9,391 bases of DNA from JAJBWD01 sp041670885 (GTDB taxonomy: Bacteria > Bacillota > Clostridia > Clostridiales > Clostridiaceae). The notes under the pieces are model-generated. The model worked only from the letters and a program-made list of their open reading frames with translations. It did not search any database and was not told the DNA's origin. The stretch spans positions 1-9,391 of the forward strand of contig JBAXYJ010000106.1 in NCBI GenBank assembly GCA_041670885.1, written 5' to 3'. Every line of letters starts with the position of its first letter. Position 1 is the stretch's first letter. Both the position numbers and the translations under genes were made by a program. This document shows positions 1-6,269 of this stretch, one piece after another.

Positions 1-171
1 ACCGGCATATTTAATAAAACCATAAAATCCACAAAATATTGAAATCTGCAGAAAAACATAAAAAAGTGTAAATATAACTGCAGGGTATACTGCCCAATCT
101 TTAAAAAGGGGTTTTAGCTTGTACCCTTTAATTTTTCCAGCAAGCATTGCAATTAATACTGTTTCAATCAT
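1..171 (-). CDS. small membrane protein, N-terminal fragment (runs off the window)
   Basis: An open frame of 57 codons starts at an ATG at 171 and leaves the window still open, so only the N-terminus is visible. A GAGGAAG ribosome binding site lies a few bases upstream. The protein begins MIETVLIAMLAGKIKGYKLK. A short hydrophobic start is followed by a basic loop and then a long aromatic-rich hydrophobic stretch (about residues 30-55), so it is probably an integral membrane protein. The opening (hydrophobic segment, then GKIKGYKLK) faintly recalls DUF5317-type membrane proteins, but this is a weak resemblance and I assign no function. It has its own promoter and an unusual leader with tandem repeats. 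Confidence 0.6.
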   Translation of the reverse strand, partial: MIETVLIAMLAGKIKGYKLKPLFKDWAVYPAVIFTLFYVFLQISIFCGFYGFIKYAG

Positions 172-186
172 AAACTTCCTCACATC

Positions 187-252
187 CTAATTGATAAATC
201 AGGTTAAGTATGATATCTAATTGATAAATCAGGTTAAGTATGATATCTAATT
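187..252. repeat. perfect 30-bp tandem duplication (2.2 copies)
   Basis: The unit at 187-216 is repeated exactly at 217-246, and the first six bases (CTAATT) occur a third time at 247-252. It lies between the promoter and the ribosome binding site of the minus-strand gene at 1-171, so it would be transcribed as leader RNA. The identity of the copies points to a recent duplication by slippage. Whether it has a function is not visible. Confidence 0.9.
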
Positions 253-265
253 AACAATTAGTTAA
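251..265. promoter_or_regulatory. palindromic operator candidate TTAAC-AATTA-GTTAA
   Basis: Five-base inverted arms (TTAAC/GTTAA) flank AATTA. A related TTTAGTTAAAA element occurs at about 296-306 over the -35 box, and the core recurs as TTAAC further out. Two similar elements bracketing a promoter are typical of dimeric repressors such as MarR-family proteins. The family assignment is inference, and AT-rich DNA produces such palindromes by chance. Confidence 0.3.
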
Positions 266-276
266 AATCTATCTAA

Positions 277-304
277 ATTATAACATAAAATTCAATTTAG
301 TTAA
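277..304 (-). promoter_or_regulatory. promoter for the membrane protein at 1-171
   Basis: On the minus strand there is a TATAAT -10 box (277-282) preceded by TGT, making an extended -10. A -35-like TTAACT (299-304) lies 16 bp upstream of it. The predicted start near 270 gives a leader of about 100 nt that contains the palindrome at 251-265 and both copies of the 30-bp repeat. The -35 box overlaps one of the TTAGTTAA elements, so a repressor binding there would block the promoter. This is based on consensus match only. Confidence 0.5.
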
Positions 305-406
305 AAACATTAACAAAAAAAATTATATAAACTTGCGAATAAAGGGGAAACTAAAGAGGGTATAACAGTAAATGGATGATATGGTGTAACATAACAGTTA
401 TATTGG

Positions 407-550
407 TTATGGAGTTATGGAGTTACCAAGGCACCCACTTCTAAGTGGGCGATATTTTAATTCTGCTGCAGGCCCCATCTGAAGTTTCCATGCTGGGCTT
501 TTGCAAAGCGAGTTCACTTCACTTAGGATGGAATTCTTACAGTTACACAA
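407..550 (-). mobile_element. remnant of a TnpB-type transposon right end / omegaRNA-like segment
   Basis: This stretch is richer in G+C and in structure than its surroundings. It has a perfect 7-bp hairpin CCCACTT-CT-AAGTGGG (434-449), a second hairpin GCTTT-TGC-AAAGC (497-509), and GCCC/GGGC pairing potential on the minus strand between about 495 and 472. Read on the minus strand, the order (GTAAGAATTCC, a GTGAAGTGAAC repeat, a GCTTTGC segment, a CATGGAA segment, GGGGC, then a terminal hairpin) resembles the 3' ends of clostridial IS200/IS605 and IS607 elements, where tnpB overlaps its guide-RNA scaffold. No tnpB gene remains. The bases just beyond the hairpin (below 432) would sit where a guide begins. 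The match is from memory of such ends, not a computed covariance hit. Confidence 0.45.
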
Positions 551-556
551 AAATTT

Positions 557-1141
557 TTATATTGTCTTTTGCTCAGTATATTTTAACCTTATTTCATCAT
601 ACTGATTAACTAACTCGTCTCCTTCTATAATGTCCACTTTGTAATTACCAGGTAAAGTTCTAGCATATTCTACAGCTTTATTTGATGCAAACCCTGTAGT
701 TATAATTATTCCCTTATGAACACTGCAGGCTTCCATGGCTCCAACCAGCTTCCTGACAATTTCCATATCAACTTTGAACTCAGGATTATTTTTGAATTCA
801 AATCTCTTACATTCAACAAAGTATGTTTCTGTACCTTTTCTGCATATTATATCTTTTCCGCCATCCTGCATGGAGGGTGTTACATCTATATGTGTAAAAC
901 CTTTTTTTTCTAAAAATTCTGTGCACCAATATTTAAATTCAAAGGGAGTATAATCATGTAAATCTTTCTTGCTCAAGTTACCACATTTTAGCTTTTCTAT
1001 ATACTCCCTTTTATGCCTTTTATATTTAATAAGACTTATTAATTCTTTTATCCGCAGATAAAAAAGAATAATTATAAGAGTTATCACCATGGATTTTAAA
1101 AATACAGGTAAATCGCTGAAAAAAGAATTTATAGTATTCAT
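557..1141 (-). CDS. membrane-anchored Mrr-type restriction-endonuclease-fold protein (intact active site)
   Basis: This 194-residue protein has one N-terminal membrane helix (about residues 15-30) and a basic stretch (about 37-52) that would face the cytoplasm. A C-terminal Mrr_cat-type PD-(D/E)xK nuclease domain spans about residues 62-180. The active-site signature is complete: GGKD with Asp97, then VECKR with Glu110 and Lys112. It is followed by the family's conserved GIIITTGFASNKAVEYA strand-helix and a terminal DIIEGDEL. Such domains cut DNA, often modified or foreign DNA. The target here is unknown, and a membrane anchor suggests it may meet DNA at entry. The ATG at 1141 is preceded by AGGTGGTGATTTC. 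The gene starts 11 nt after the stop of a paralogue, so the two form an operon. A TnpB-type transposon remnant follows directly. Confidence 0.85.
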   Translation of the reverse strand: MNTINSFFSDLPVFLKSMVITLIIILFYLRIKELISLIKYKRHKREYIEKLKCGNLSKKDLHDYTPFEFKYWCTEFLEKKGFTHIDVTPSMQDGGKDIICRKGTETYFVECKRFEFKNNPEFKVDMEIVRKLVGAMEACSVHKGIIITTGFASNKAVEYARTLPGNYKVDIIEGDELVNQYDEIRLKYTEQKTI

Positions 1142-1152
1142 GAAATCACCAC

Positions 1153-1779
1153 CTAGTTAGCAGCATTACATATCATTATGTCTATGATTTCTTTTTCGCG
1201 GATTTTTCTTAATTCTTTAGTTAATGCAATGCCATCTATTAATTTAATCGTATATTCCCCGGGAAGAGACTCTGTATATTTTATAGCTTCTTCAGTAAAG
1301 TCTCCTGTAGTCATAATTATCCCATTTTTAATTTTGTCATGGACTAATGCACCTATGAATTTTTGAACTTCAGATCTTCCTATTGCTTCATAGCTGTCAT
1401 CTATATTTCTTTTTTCATTATTTTTTACACCATATAATCTGGTTGATATGTAAGTGGATAGTTTACTGCTGGTCAAGCGAATATTATTACCGCTTTCCAT
1501 AGTTTCAGAAACATATTCTAAATTTTTATACCCCATTTTTCCTAGAATGTCTTTACAAAAATCTTCAAATTTTGATGGGGATAAATTCATGGATAAGTAA
1601 TAACGGGATAAATACCCATATTTCAAATAATCTGATTTGAACTGCCATTCAGCAGTATTTTTCATTTCTTTTATTATTTTACCTGAGTATATTAATATAA
1701 TGAAAATCATAGTTAATAAAAGTAAATTCAATACAATCACTTCTTTCTTAAAAAATTCATTTGTATTAATTTTTGACAA
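1153..1779 (-). CDS. membrane-anchored Mrr-like paralogue with lost active site (pseudo-nuclease)
   Basis: This 208-residue protein has the same architecture as its downstream neighbour: an N-terminal membrane helix (about residues 14-32), a linker, and an Mrr-like domain (about 65-190). The fold signatures align well, for example FEDFCKDILGKMGY and NGIIMTTGDFTEEAIKY. The catalytic positions do not: GGKD is SGNN (Asp to Asn99), and ECK is STR (Glu to Ser112, Lys to Arg114). It is therefore predicted not to cut DNA by the usual mechanism and may be a structural, regulatory or DNA-binding partner of the intact nuclease. The start is uncertain. The TTG at 1779 has no clear ribosome binding site, while a TTG at 1731 is preceded by AGAAAGAAGTGAT and would give a shorter, more hydrophobic N-terminus. 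It is the first gene of the two-gene operon. Confidence 0.75.
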   Translation of the reverse strand: MSKINTNEFFKKEVIVLNLLLLTMIFIILIYSGKIIKEMKNTAEWQFKSDYLKYGYLSRYYLSMNLSPSKFEDFCKDILGKMGYKNLEYVSETMESGNNIRLTSSKLSTYISTRLYGVKNNEKRNIDDSYEAIGRSEVQKFIGALVHDKIKNGIIMTTGDFTEEAIKYTESLPGEYTIKLIDGIALTKELRKIREKEIIDIMICNAAN

Positions 1780-1845
1780 TATATTAGAAAAATATAATAA
1801 TAAATGTCTTTAAATATTCCTGATCATTTATTCCTAGTAAAAAAA

Positions 1846-1874
1846 TTTATGCTAAAGAAGGATTAAATTTACAA
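1846..1874 (-). promoter_or_regulatory. candidate promoter of the Mrr-like gene pair
   Basis: On the minus strand, TTGTAA (1869-1874) and CATAAA (1846-1851) are separated by 17 bp and match the housekeeping consensus at four of six positions each. The site lies about 70-115 bp upstream of the possible starts of the first gene. The -35 overlaps a perfect ACAATTGT palindrome (1871-1878). Support is moderate because the region is very AT-rich. Confidence 0.35.
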
Positions 1875-1920
1875 TTGTCGAATTATAAAACACAATACAA
1901 GTAATTAGTTATTACATACA

Positions 1921-1968
1921 TATAATTTGGTTACTTTTAAATTTGTGAAGATAAAGATGTAAACATCT
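1921..1968 (+). promoter_or_regulatory. control region of the alpha-galactosidase operon: TATAAT box and AGATGT-AA-ACATCT palindrome
   Basis: A perfect TATAAT lies at 1921-1926 without a convincing -35, as might be expected for an activator-dependent sugar operon. About 28 bp further down is a palindrome with 6-bp arms and an AA centre (1955-1968), ending about 30 bp before the start codon. It could be the operator of a sugar-responsive regulator encoded elsewhere, since none is linked. No good CcpA cre site (TGnAAnCGnTnnCA) is visible here. Confidence 0.3.
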
Positions 1969-1999
1969 AAAAGCATATAGAAATAAGGAGGCAATTTTT

Positions 2000-4354
2000 A
2001 TGATAAGTGTAAAAGATAACGTTTTCAGATTGGATACAGAAAATACCACATATATATTTAGAAGGACTAAATTTGAGCACTTGGAACATATATATTATGG
2101 TACACTGCTTGATACCATGGAATCAGCAGATGTGCTGGCGCAAAAACAAACGATTCCCATTGGCAGCAGTGTGAACTATACAGAATCCCACCAGCTCTAC
2201 TCCTTGGACAATATGTGCCTTGAATGGTCTGATAACGGACGGGGAGATTACCGCCTTAGCCCCACAGAGCTAAAAATGCCCGACGGAACATTTGTCAGCG
2301 ATTTTGTATATGCTTCCCATAACATTCAAGATGGCTGCATTACTATGAACACACTGCCCTCAGCTTACGGCGGCGACCAAACTCTCGTCATCAAATTAAA
2401 GGATACATCCTGCAGTATAACTCTAGACATGTATTACACAGTGTTTGAAAAAACAGATGTTATTACAAGGCGGGTGGTACTTAGAAATGAAAGTGAAAAA
2501 CCGCTTTTAATTCGCCGCATGATGAGTATGATGGTTGATTTGCCTGATGAAAACTTTAGCTTATATACGCTGGACGGCGGCTGGATAAAGGAAGCTCATC
2601 TTCACAAGAGGCCTGTAGAATACGGAATTACAGTTAACTCATCAACTACAGGTGATAGCAGCAACCGCCATAATCCTGGCTTCATTTTGGCTGAATCTGA
2701 TGCCGGACAAGAAGCCGGTCATGTCTATGGCTTTAATCTTGTTTACAGCGGCAATCATTACAGTGCTGTGGAAAAGAGCGGCCTTGATATAGTCCGTGTG
2801 TCTTTAGGTATTAATCCCCACTGCTTTGAGTGGAATCTTGCACAGGGCGAAAGCTTTGAATCACCAGAGGCTGTGATGACCTACAGCCAGCATGGATTTA
2901 ATGGCATGAGTCATAATATGCATAGTTTTGTGAACCAGCATATTGTACGGGGTAACTGGAAAGATAAGGAACGTCCTGTACTTTTAAATAACTGGGAAGC
3001 AACTTTTTTTAATTTTAATGAAAGCAAGCTCCTTCATCTGGCAAAAAACGCCAAGAAGCTGGGAATTGAACTATTTGTGCTGGATGATGGCTGGTTTGGG
3101 GAGAGAAATAGTGACAAAGCCGGACTTGGTGACTATTCTGTTAACTCCAAAAAATTTCCTCATGGGATGAAATCATTTGCAGACAAGATACGGATGCTTG
3201 GACTTGATTTTGGTCTGTGGTTCGAGCCGGAGATGGTGAATCAGGACAGCGAACTGTATCGTAAACATCCAGAGTATGCAGTGCAGCATCCGGATAAGAA
3301 ACCCGTTCTAGGAAGAAATCAGCTTGTACTGGATCTGTGTAAAAGTCAGGTCCGGGATTACATAGTTAAAAATGTAAGTTCCATACTTGATGAAGCTAAT
3401 GTCAGCTATGTTAAGTGGGATATGAACAGGCACATTGCTGAGGGGTATTCCTCATCCCTTGAAAACCAAGGCGAATTTTATCACCGATATATCATGGGTC
3501 TATGCGATGTACTTACGCGGATATTCGGCCCTCGTCCTCACATTCTGCTTGAAAGCTGTTCCAGCGGAGGAAACCGTTTCGACCTTGGAATGCTGTGCTT
3601 CAGTCCGCAAGTTTGGTGCTCTGACGATACGGACCCTGTGGAGAGGCTGAAGATACAGACAGGATTATCCATGTTATACCCGCCCTCCACTATGGGTGCC
3701 CATGTTTCAGAGTCTCCTCATCAGCAAACGCTGCGGGAAACTCCGCTTGCCACTCGATTCCACGCCGCCTGTTTTGGATGTCTTGGATATGAACTGGACT
3801 TGAAATACCTTTCGCCAGAGGGGAAAAAGGATATAGAGAATCAAATAGCTTTTTATAAAAAGTATCGCCGGGTATTCCAATATGGCACATTCTCCCGGAT
3901 GAAAGTAAGTAAAGATAACAAAGTTATCTGGCAGAGCGTAAGTGAGGATAAAAACACTGCTGTGACGGGATTTTTCCAGACACTTTCAGCTGCGGCTGAG
4001 AGCGGAGACAAGCTGATTGTGACAGGACTTAGCCAGGGAAGATATACCATCAGGACACGGCCTCAGCGCCTTTATATAGAGCGCTTCGGTGGACTGATAA
4101 AGCATATTATGCCTATTGAACTTAATCCTGAGGGCATCCTGCTGCGCACAGCAAACCGCCACTATAGCATGACTGACTGCATAGAAAAATACAAATGCTC
4201 AGCTAAGGCGCTGTGCTCCGGTATACCGCTTTGCAGCCAATTTTCAGGAACAGGTTATAATAAAAAAGTTCGTATGCTGGGTGATTTTGGCTCAAATATA
4301 TATATTACAGAAAAAATAGATATGGAGGAAAAGAATAATGATTATCAGTACTAA
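2000..4354 (+). CDS. alpha-galactosidase, glycoside hydrolase family 36
   Basis: The enzyme hydrolyses terminal alpha-1,6-galactosyl residues from melibiose, raffinose and stachyose by a retaining mechanism. There is no signal peptide, so it acts in the cytoplasm on imported sugar. At 784 residues it is slightly longer than the roughly 730 of typical clostridial/bacillar GH36 enzymes. An N-terminal beta-sandwich (about 1-330) precedes the (beta/alpha)8 barrel, with LDDGWFG (361-367) and FEPEM (408-412). The barrel also has KWDMNR with the expected nucleophile Asp474, ESCSSGG, and WCSDDTDP with the expected acid/base Asp542. A C-terminal beta domain ends in the family-like GDFGSNIYI. The ATG at 2000 follows AAGGAGG at good spacing. 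The end overlaps the symporter start by 17 nt, implying translational coupling. G+C content is visibly higher than in the flanking genes, suggesting transfer. A symbol such as galA, melA or agaN is possible but not decidable. Confidence 0.95.
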   Translation: MISVKDNVFRLDTENTTYIFRRTKFEHLEHIYYGTLLDTMESADVLAQKQTIPIGSSVNYTESHQLYSLDNMCLEWSDNGRGDYRLSPTELKMPDGTFVSDFVYASHNIQDGCITMNTLPSAYGGDQTLVIKLKDTSCSITLDMYYTVFEKTDVITRRVVLRNESEKPLLIRRMMSMMVDLPDENFSLYTLDGGWIKEAHLHKRPVEYGITVNSSTTGDSSNRHNPGFILAESDAGQEAGHVYGFNLVYSGNHYSAVEKSGLDIVRVSLGINPHCFEWNLAQGESFESPEAVMTYSQHGFNGMSHNMHSFVNQHIVRGNWKDKERPVLLNNWEATFFNFNESKLLHLAKNAKKLGIELFVLDDGWFGERNSDKAGLGDYSVNSKKFPHGMKSFADKIRMLGLDFGLWFEPEMVNQDSELYRKHPEYAVQHPDKKPVLGRNQLVLDLCKSQVRDYIVKNVSSILDEANVSYVKWDMNRHIAEGYSSSLENQGEFYHRYIMGLCDVLTRIFGPRPHILLESCSSGGNRFDLGMLCFSPQVWCSDDTDPVERLKIQTGLSMLYPPSTMGAHVSESPHQQTLRETPLATRFHAACFGCLGYELDLKYLSPEGKKDIENQIAFYKKYRRVFQYGTFSRMKVSKDNKVIWQSVSEDKNTAVTGFFQTLSAAAESGDKLIVTGLSQGRYTIRTRPQRLYIERFGGLIKHIMPIELNPEGILLRTANRHYSMTDCIEKYKCSAKALCSGIPLCSQFSGTGYNKKVRMLGDFGSNIYITEKIDMEEKNNDYQY

Positions 4355-5705
4355 ACGTAATCGATATTACTTTGGACTTGGCACCGTGGGCAGAGACATG
4401 CTCTATTCCATGGTCAGCATGTACCTGATGGTCTATCTCACGGAAATCCTGAATCTTCCTGACTCCACCATGTGGTGGATGACAGGGGTGTTCACCATTT
4501 TACGTATATTTGACGCCGTTAATGATCCAATCATGGGCTTTCTTGTGGACAACACACACACACGCTTTGGCAAATTTAAACCTTGGATAACCATAGGCGG
4601 TCTATTCGGGGGTATTTTGACCGTATTGTTTTTTACCGATTTAGGTTTCACCGGTACAGGTTATATCATTTCCTTTACAGTCATCTATTTGTTATGGGAT
4701 TTTATATATGGTGCTAACGACATCGCCTATTGGTCCATGCTTCCATCACTTACAATGGACCAGAAGGAACGTGAAAAAACGGGTTCTTTCGCCCGAATCT
4801 GTGCCAATGTGGGAATGTACATGGTGGTAGTTGGCATACTCCCAATAACTAAGGCTATTGGCGGCGGCAAAAAGGCATGGCTCATCTTTGCCATTGGCGT
4901 AGCAGTCATCATGTGGGCATTTTTGTGCTTCACCATCTTTGGTGTAAAGGAGAACCGCAGCTTGTACAAAGAAGAAGAAAAGACCTCCTTAAAGGATATG
5001 TTTTCAGTACTCTTCAAAAACGACCAGCTTTTATTCACCGCCATTTCCATGGCTCTATTCATGATAGGCTACTGCACTACCACAAGTTTCGGTGTTTACT
5101 TCTTCAAGTATGCCTTTAAAGACGAAAACATGTATTCGGTATTTGCGGGTATTTTAGGTATATCTCAGCTTTTGGCTTTGTCCAGCTTTAATATATTTTC
5201 TAAAAAATACAGCCGAAAACAGCTATATACCTTTGCTACCGTTTTAGTTGTGCTCGGATATATCGTCTTTTTCTTCTCCCCAATGAACATGTTATTCATT
5301 GGTCTTGCAGGTGTTCTGCTCTTCGTAGGTCAGGCCTTTATACAACTGCTGATGCTCATGTTCCTGACTGATACCGTTGAGTACGGACAGTGGAAACTTG
5401 GCCGCCGCAATGAGAGTATAACCTTCTCGGTGCAGCCTTTCATTAATAAGATCGGAGGTGCAATTGCCAGCGGTATTGTTGGAGCCACCCTGATTATTTC
5501 AGGTATTAACAGAGCCGCCTCACCAAATGATGTAACTTCCGGGGGACTTTTGATTATGAAGCTGGCAATGCTCATACTGCCTCTCATCCTTATTACAGCA
5601 GGTTACATCGTATACCGCTTCAAGTTTAAAATTGATAAAGAAATGTTTGACAACATCGTATCTGACCTTGAGAAGCGGGGCGATTTTAAGGATAAAGCAA
5701 ATTAG
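4338..5705 (+). CDS. GPH-family sugar:cation symporter (MelB-like)
   Basis: This 455-residue transporter of the glycoside-pentoside-hexuronide:cation symporter family (TC 2.A.2) would have 12 membrane helices. Family signatures are clear. They include the start FGLGTVGRDMLYSMVSMYLM and the segment RIFDAVNDPIMGFLVDNT followed by R-GKFKPWI, which carries the cation-site Asp residues. Late in the protein comes DTVEYGQWKLGRRNES. It lacks the fused C-terminal IIA-like domain of LacS-type transporters, so direct PTS regulation of the transporter is not expected. The ATG at 4338 lies inside the end of the alpha-galactosidase gene, and the binding site GGAGGA (4324-4329) is within that coding sequence. 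By context it imports melibiose or raffinose-type galactosides with Na+ or H+. The exact sugar cannot be read from sequence. A GGGACGGTTC repeat fragment begins at its stop codon, and no clear terminator follows. Confidence 0.93.
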   Translation: MIISTKRNRYYFGLGTVGRDMLYSMVSMYLMVYLTEILNLPDSTMWWMTGVFTILRIFDAVNDPIMGFLVDNTHTRFGKFKPWITIGGLFGGILTVLFFTDLGFTGTGYIISFTVIYLLWDFIYGANDIAYWSMLPSLTMDQKEREKTGSFARICANVGMYMVVVGILPITKAIGGGKKAWLIFAIGVAVIMWAFLCFTIFGVKENRSLYKEEEKTSLKDMFSVLFKNDQLLFTAISMALFMIGYCTTTSFGVYFFKYAFKDENMYSVFAGILGISQLLALSSFNIFSKKYSRKQLYTFATVLVVLGYIVFFFSPMNMLFIGLAGVLLFVGQAFIQLLMLMFLTDTVEYGQWKLGRRNESITFSVQPFINKIGGAIASGIVGATLIISGINRAASPNDVTSGGLLIMKLAMLILPLILITAGYIVYRFKFKIDKEMFDNIVSDLEKRGDFKDKAN

Positions 5706-5715
5706 GGACGGTTCT
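5704..5715 (+). repeat. GGGACGGTTC half-repeat at the symporter stop codon
   Basis: TAGGGACGGTTC begins with the TAG-like end of the symporter gene. In many Firmicutes and other bacteria, GGGACGGTTC and its complement GAACCGTCCC occur as paired extragenic repeats, often downstream of genes and linked to Y1 (REP-associated) transposases. Only one arm is seen here, so this may be a degenerate copy or chance. The family link is from memory. Confidence 0.3.
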
Positions 5716-5756
5716 AAATTGTTTTATATAAATGAATAATTATCTAAGTCCTGGTG

Positions 5757-5903
5757 ATGATTTTAGCTAAAAATAACAAAGAAGCTGATATTATGACCGG
5801 GACTTTTCGCATTAAGGATTATGCTGGCAAATCCACAGTTAAGCTGGTTATGAAAATTCAGGAAACAGTTTTGCCGGAATTGGAAGATACATATTTTTTC
5901 TAA
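5757..5903 (+). pseudogene. orphan 48-codon reading frame, probable gene remnant
   Basis: An ATG at 5757 opens a frame of 48 codons ending at TAA 5901-5903. It reads as a soluble, well-mixed sequence, including TGTFRIKDYAGKSTVKLVM and VLPELEDTYFF. No ribosome binding site precedes the ATG at 5757 or the internal one at 5793. Just upstream, in another frame, MNNYLSPGDDFS (5732-5770) ends in a stop. The natural-looking composition with no translation signals suggests the C-terminal remnant of a decayed gene. I do not recognise the parent family. A small real gene cannot be excluded. Confidence 0.35.
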
Positions 5904-5936
5904 TGTACGTATTTTTGTCTCTATTTTAAGCGAAAG

Positions 5937-5945
5937 TGCTATAAT
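5937..5945 (+). promoter_or_regulatory. extended -10 promoter upstream of the short frame at 5996
   Basis: TGCTATAAT is a perfect extended -10 element, with a TTGTCT at 5915-5920 as a -35 at a long 19-bp spacing. It lies about 50 bp upstream of the ATG at 5996. It is one of the better housekeeping-type promoters in the window, yet it drives a frame that looks broken. Confidence 0.5.
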
Positions 5946-5995
5946 TGTATTTAATAGATAACATATGATATTTAGGCAGGAAAGTGGGGATACAT

Positions 5996-6190
5996 ATGAA
6001 TGACGAGGATTTAGCCTTGCTTGAGCAAAAGGTAACTACACTTAGGGCTGAAGGTAAATACAAAGAAAGAATGATATGTCTTAGTATTCCCCAATGGGCA
6101 GTAATTCATCCCCACCTAAGAGGTTGGTGGACTTCTTGATGCGTTAGGTTAAAGGAAAAGCAGTCTCTTATGGAAAACGAAAAAGCTTGA
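5996..6190 (+). pseudogene. interrupted small gene: N-terminal frame, transposon-end-like insert, C-terminal tail
   Basis: An ATG at 5996 follows a purine-rich AAAGTGGGGA and opens 47 codons to a TGA at 6137. The first 30 or so residues (MNDEDLALLEQKVTTLRAEG onward) are charged, helical and protein-like. The remainder (IPQWAVIHPHLRGWWTS) is not, and coincides with the transposon-end-like bases at about 6105-6140. After them another frame reads RLKEKQSLMENEKA and stops (about 6146-6190), which looks like the end of a helical protein. The simplest reading is a TPR-like or coiled-coil gene that lost its middle after an insertion. The parent family is not identified, and the two halves may be unrelated. 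Confidence 0.35.
6105..6142 (+). mobile_element. possible IS605-like terminal hairpin remnant
   Basis: The segment ATTCATCCCCACCT is followed by a broken stem (CCACC at 6113-6117 against GGTGG at 6126-6130) and then ACTTCTTG. This resembles the hairpin right ends of clostridial IS605/IS1341-type elements. No transposase gene is present, and only about 40 bp could belong to it. This is a low-confidence call from pattern resemblance. Confidence 0.25.
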
Positions 6191-6226
6191 AAAAATCATG
6201 AAATTATCTTAATATTATTTTATAAT
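6187..6226 (+). promoter_or_regulatory. promoter(s) of the lytic transglycosylase gene
   Basis: Two overlapping housekeeping-type options fit. One is TTGAAA (6187-6192) with TAATAT (6210-6215) at 17 bp. The other is ATGAAA (6198-6203) with TATAAT (6221-6226), also at 17 bp. Both lie 45-60 bp upstream of the start codon. No flagellar sigma-28 type GCCGATAA -10 is seen. Confidence 0.5.
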
Positions 6227-6269
6227 TAACTTTCATACAAAAACAATTAATTTGAAAGGAAGATTACTG

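Noticed and set aside
187..252. CRISPR array
   Set aside because: The 30-bp copies are directly adjacent with no spacers, so this is a simple tandem duplication.
293..315. Rex-like operator (TTGTTAA...TTAAC on the minus strand)
   Set aside because: The half-sites are 5 rather than 4 bases apart and the second ends in CTAA instead of CAA. The AT-rich context makes it weak.
716..953. Plus-strand frames across the Mrr-like nuclease gene
   Set aside because: They are cysteine- and phenylalanine-rich shadows of a gene with a clear active site on the other strand, and no ribosome binding site is present.
3435..3650. Alternative frames inside the alpha-galactosidase and symporter genes
   Set aside because: They lie within conserved catalytic or membrane segments of unmistakable genes and have no start signals of their own.
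5746..5807. Terminator after the symporter: AAGTCCTGG with CCGGGACTT followed by TTTT
   Set aside because: The stem is 9 bp with one G-U pair, but the 42-nt loop is too long for a normal rho-independent terminator. It may be chance.
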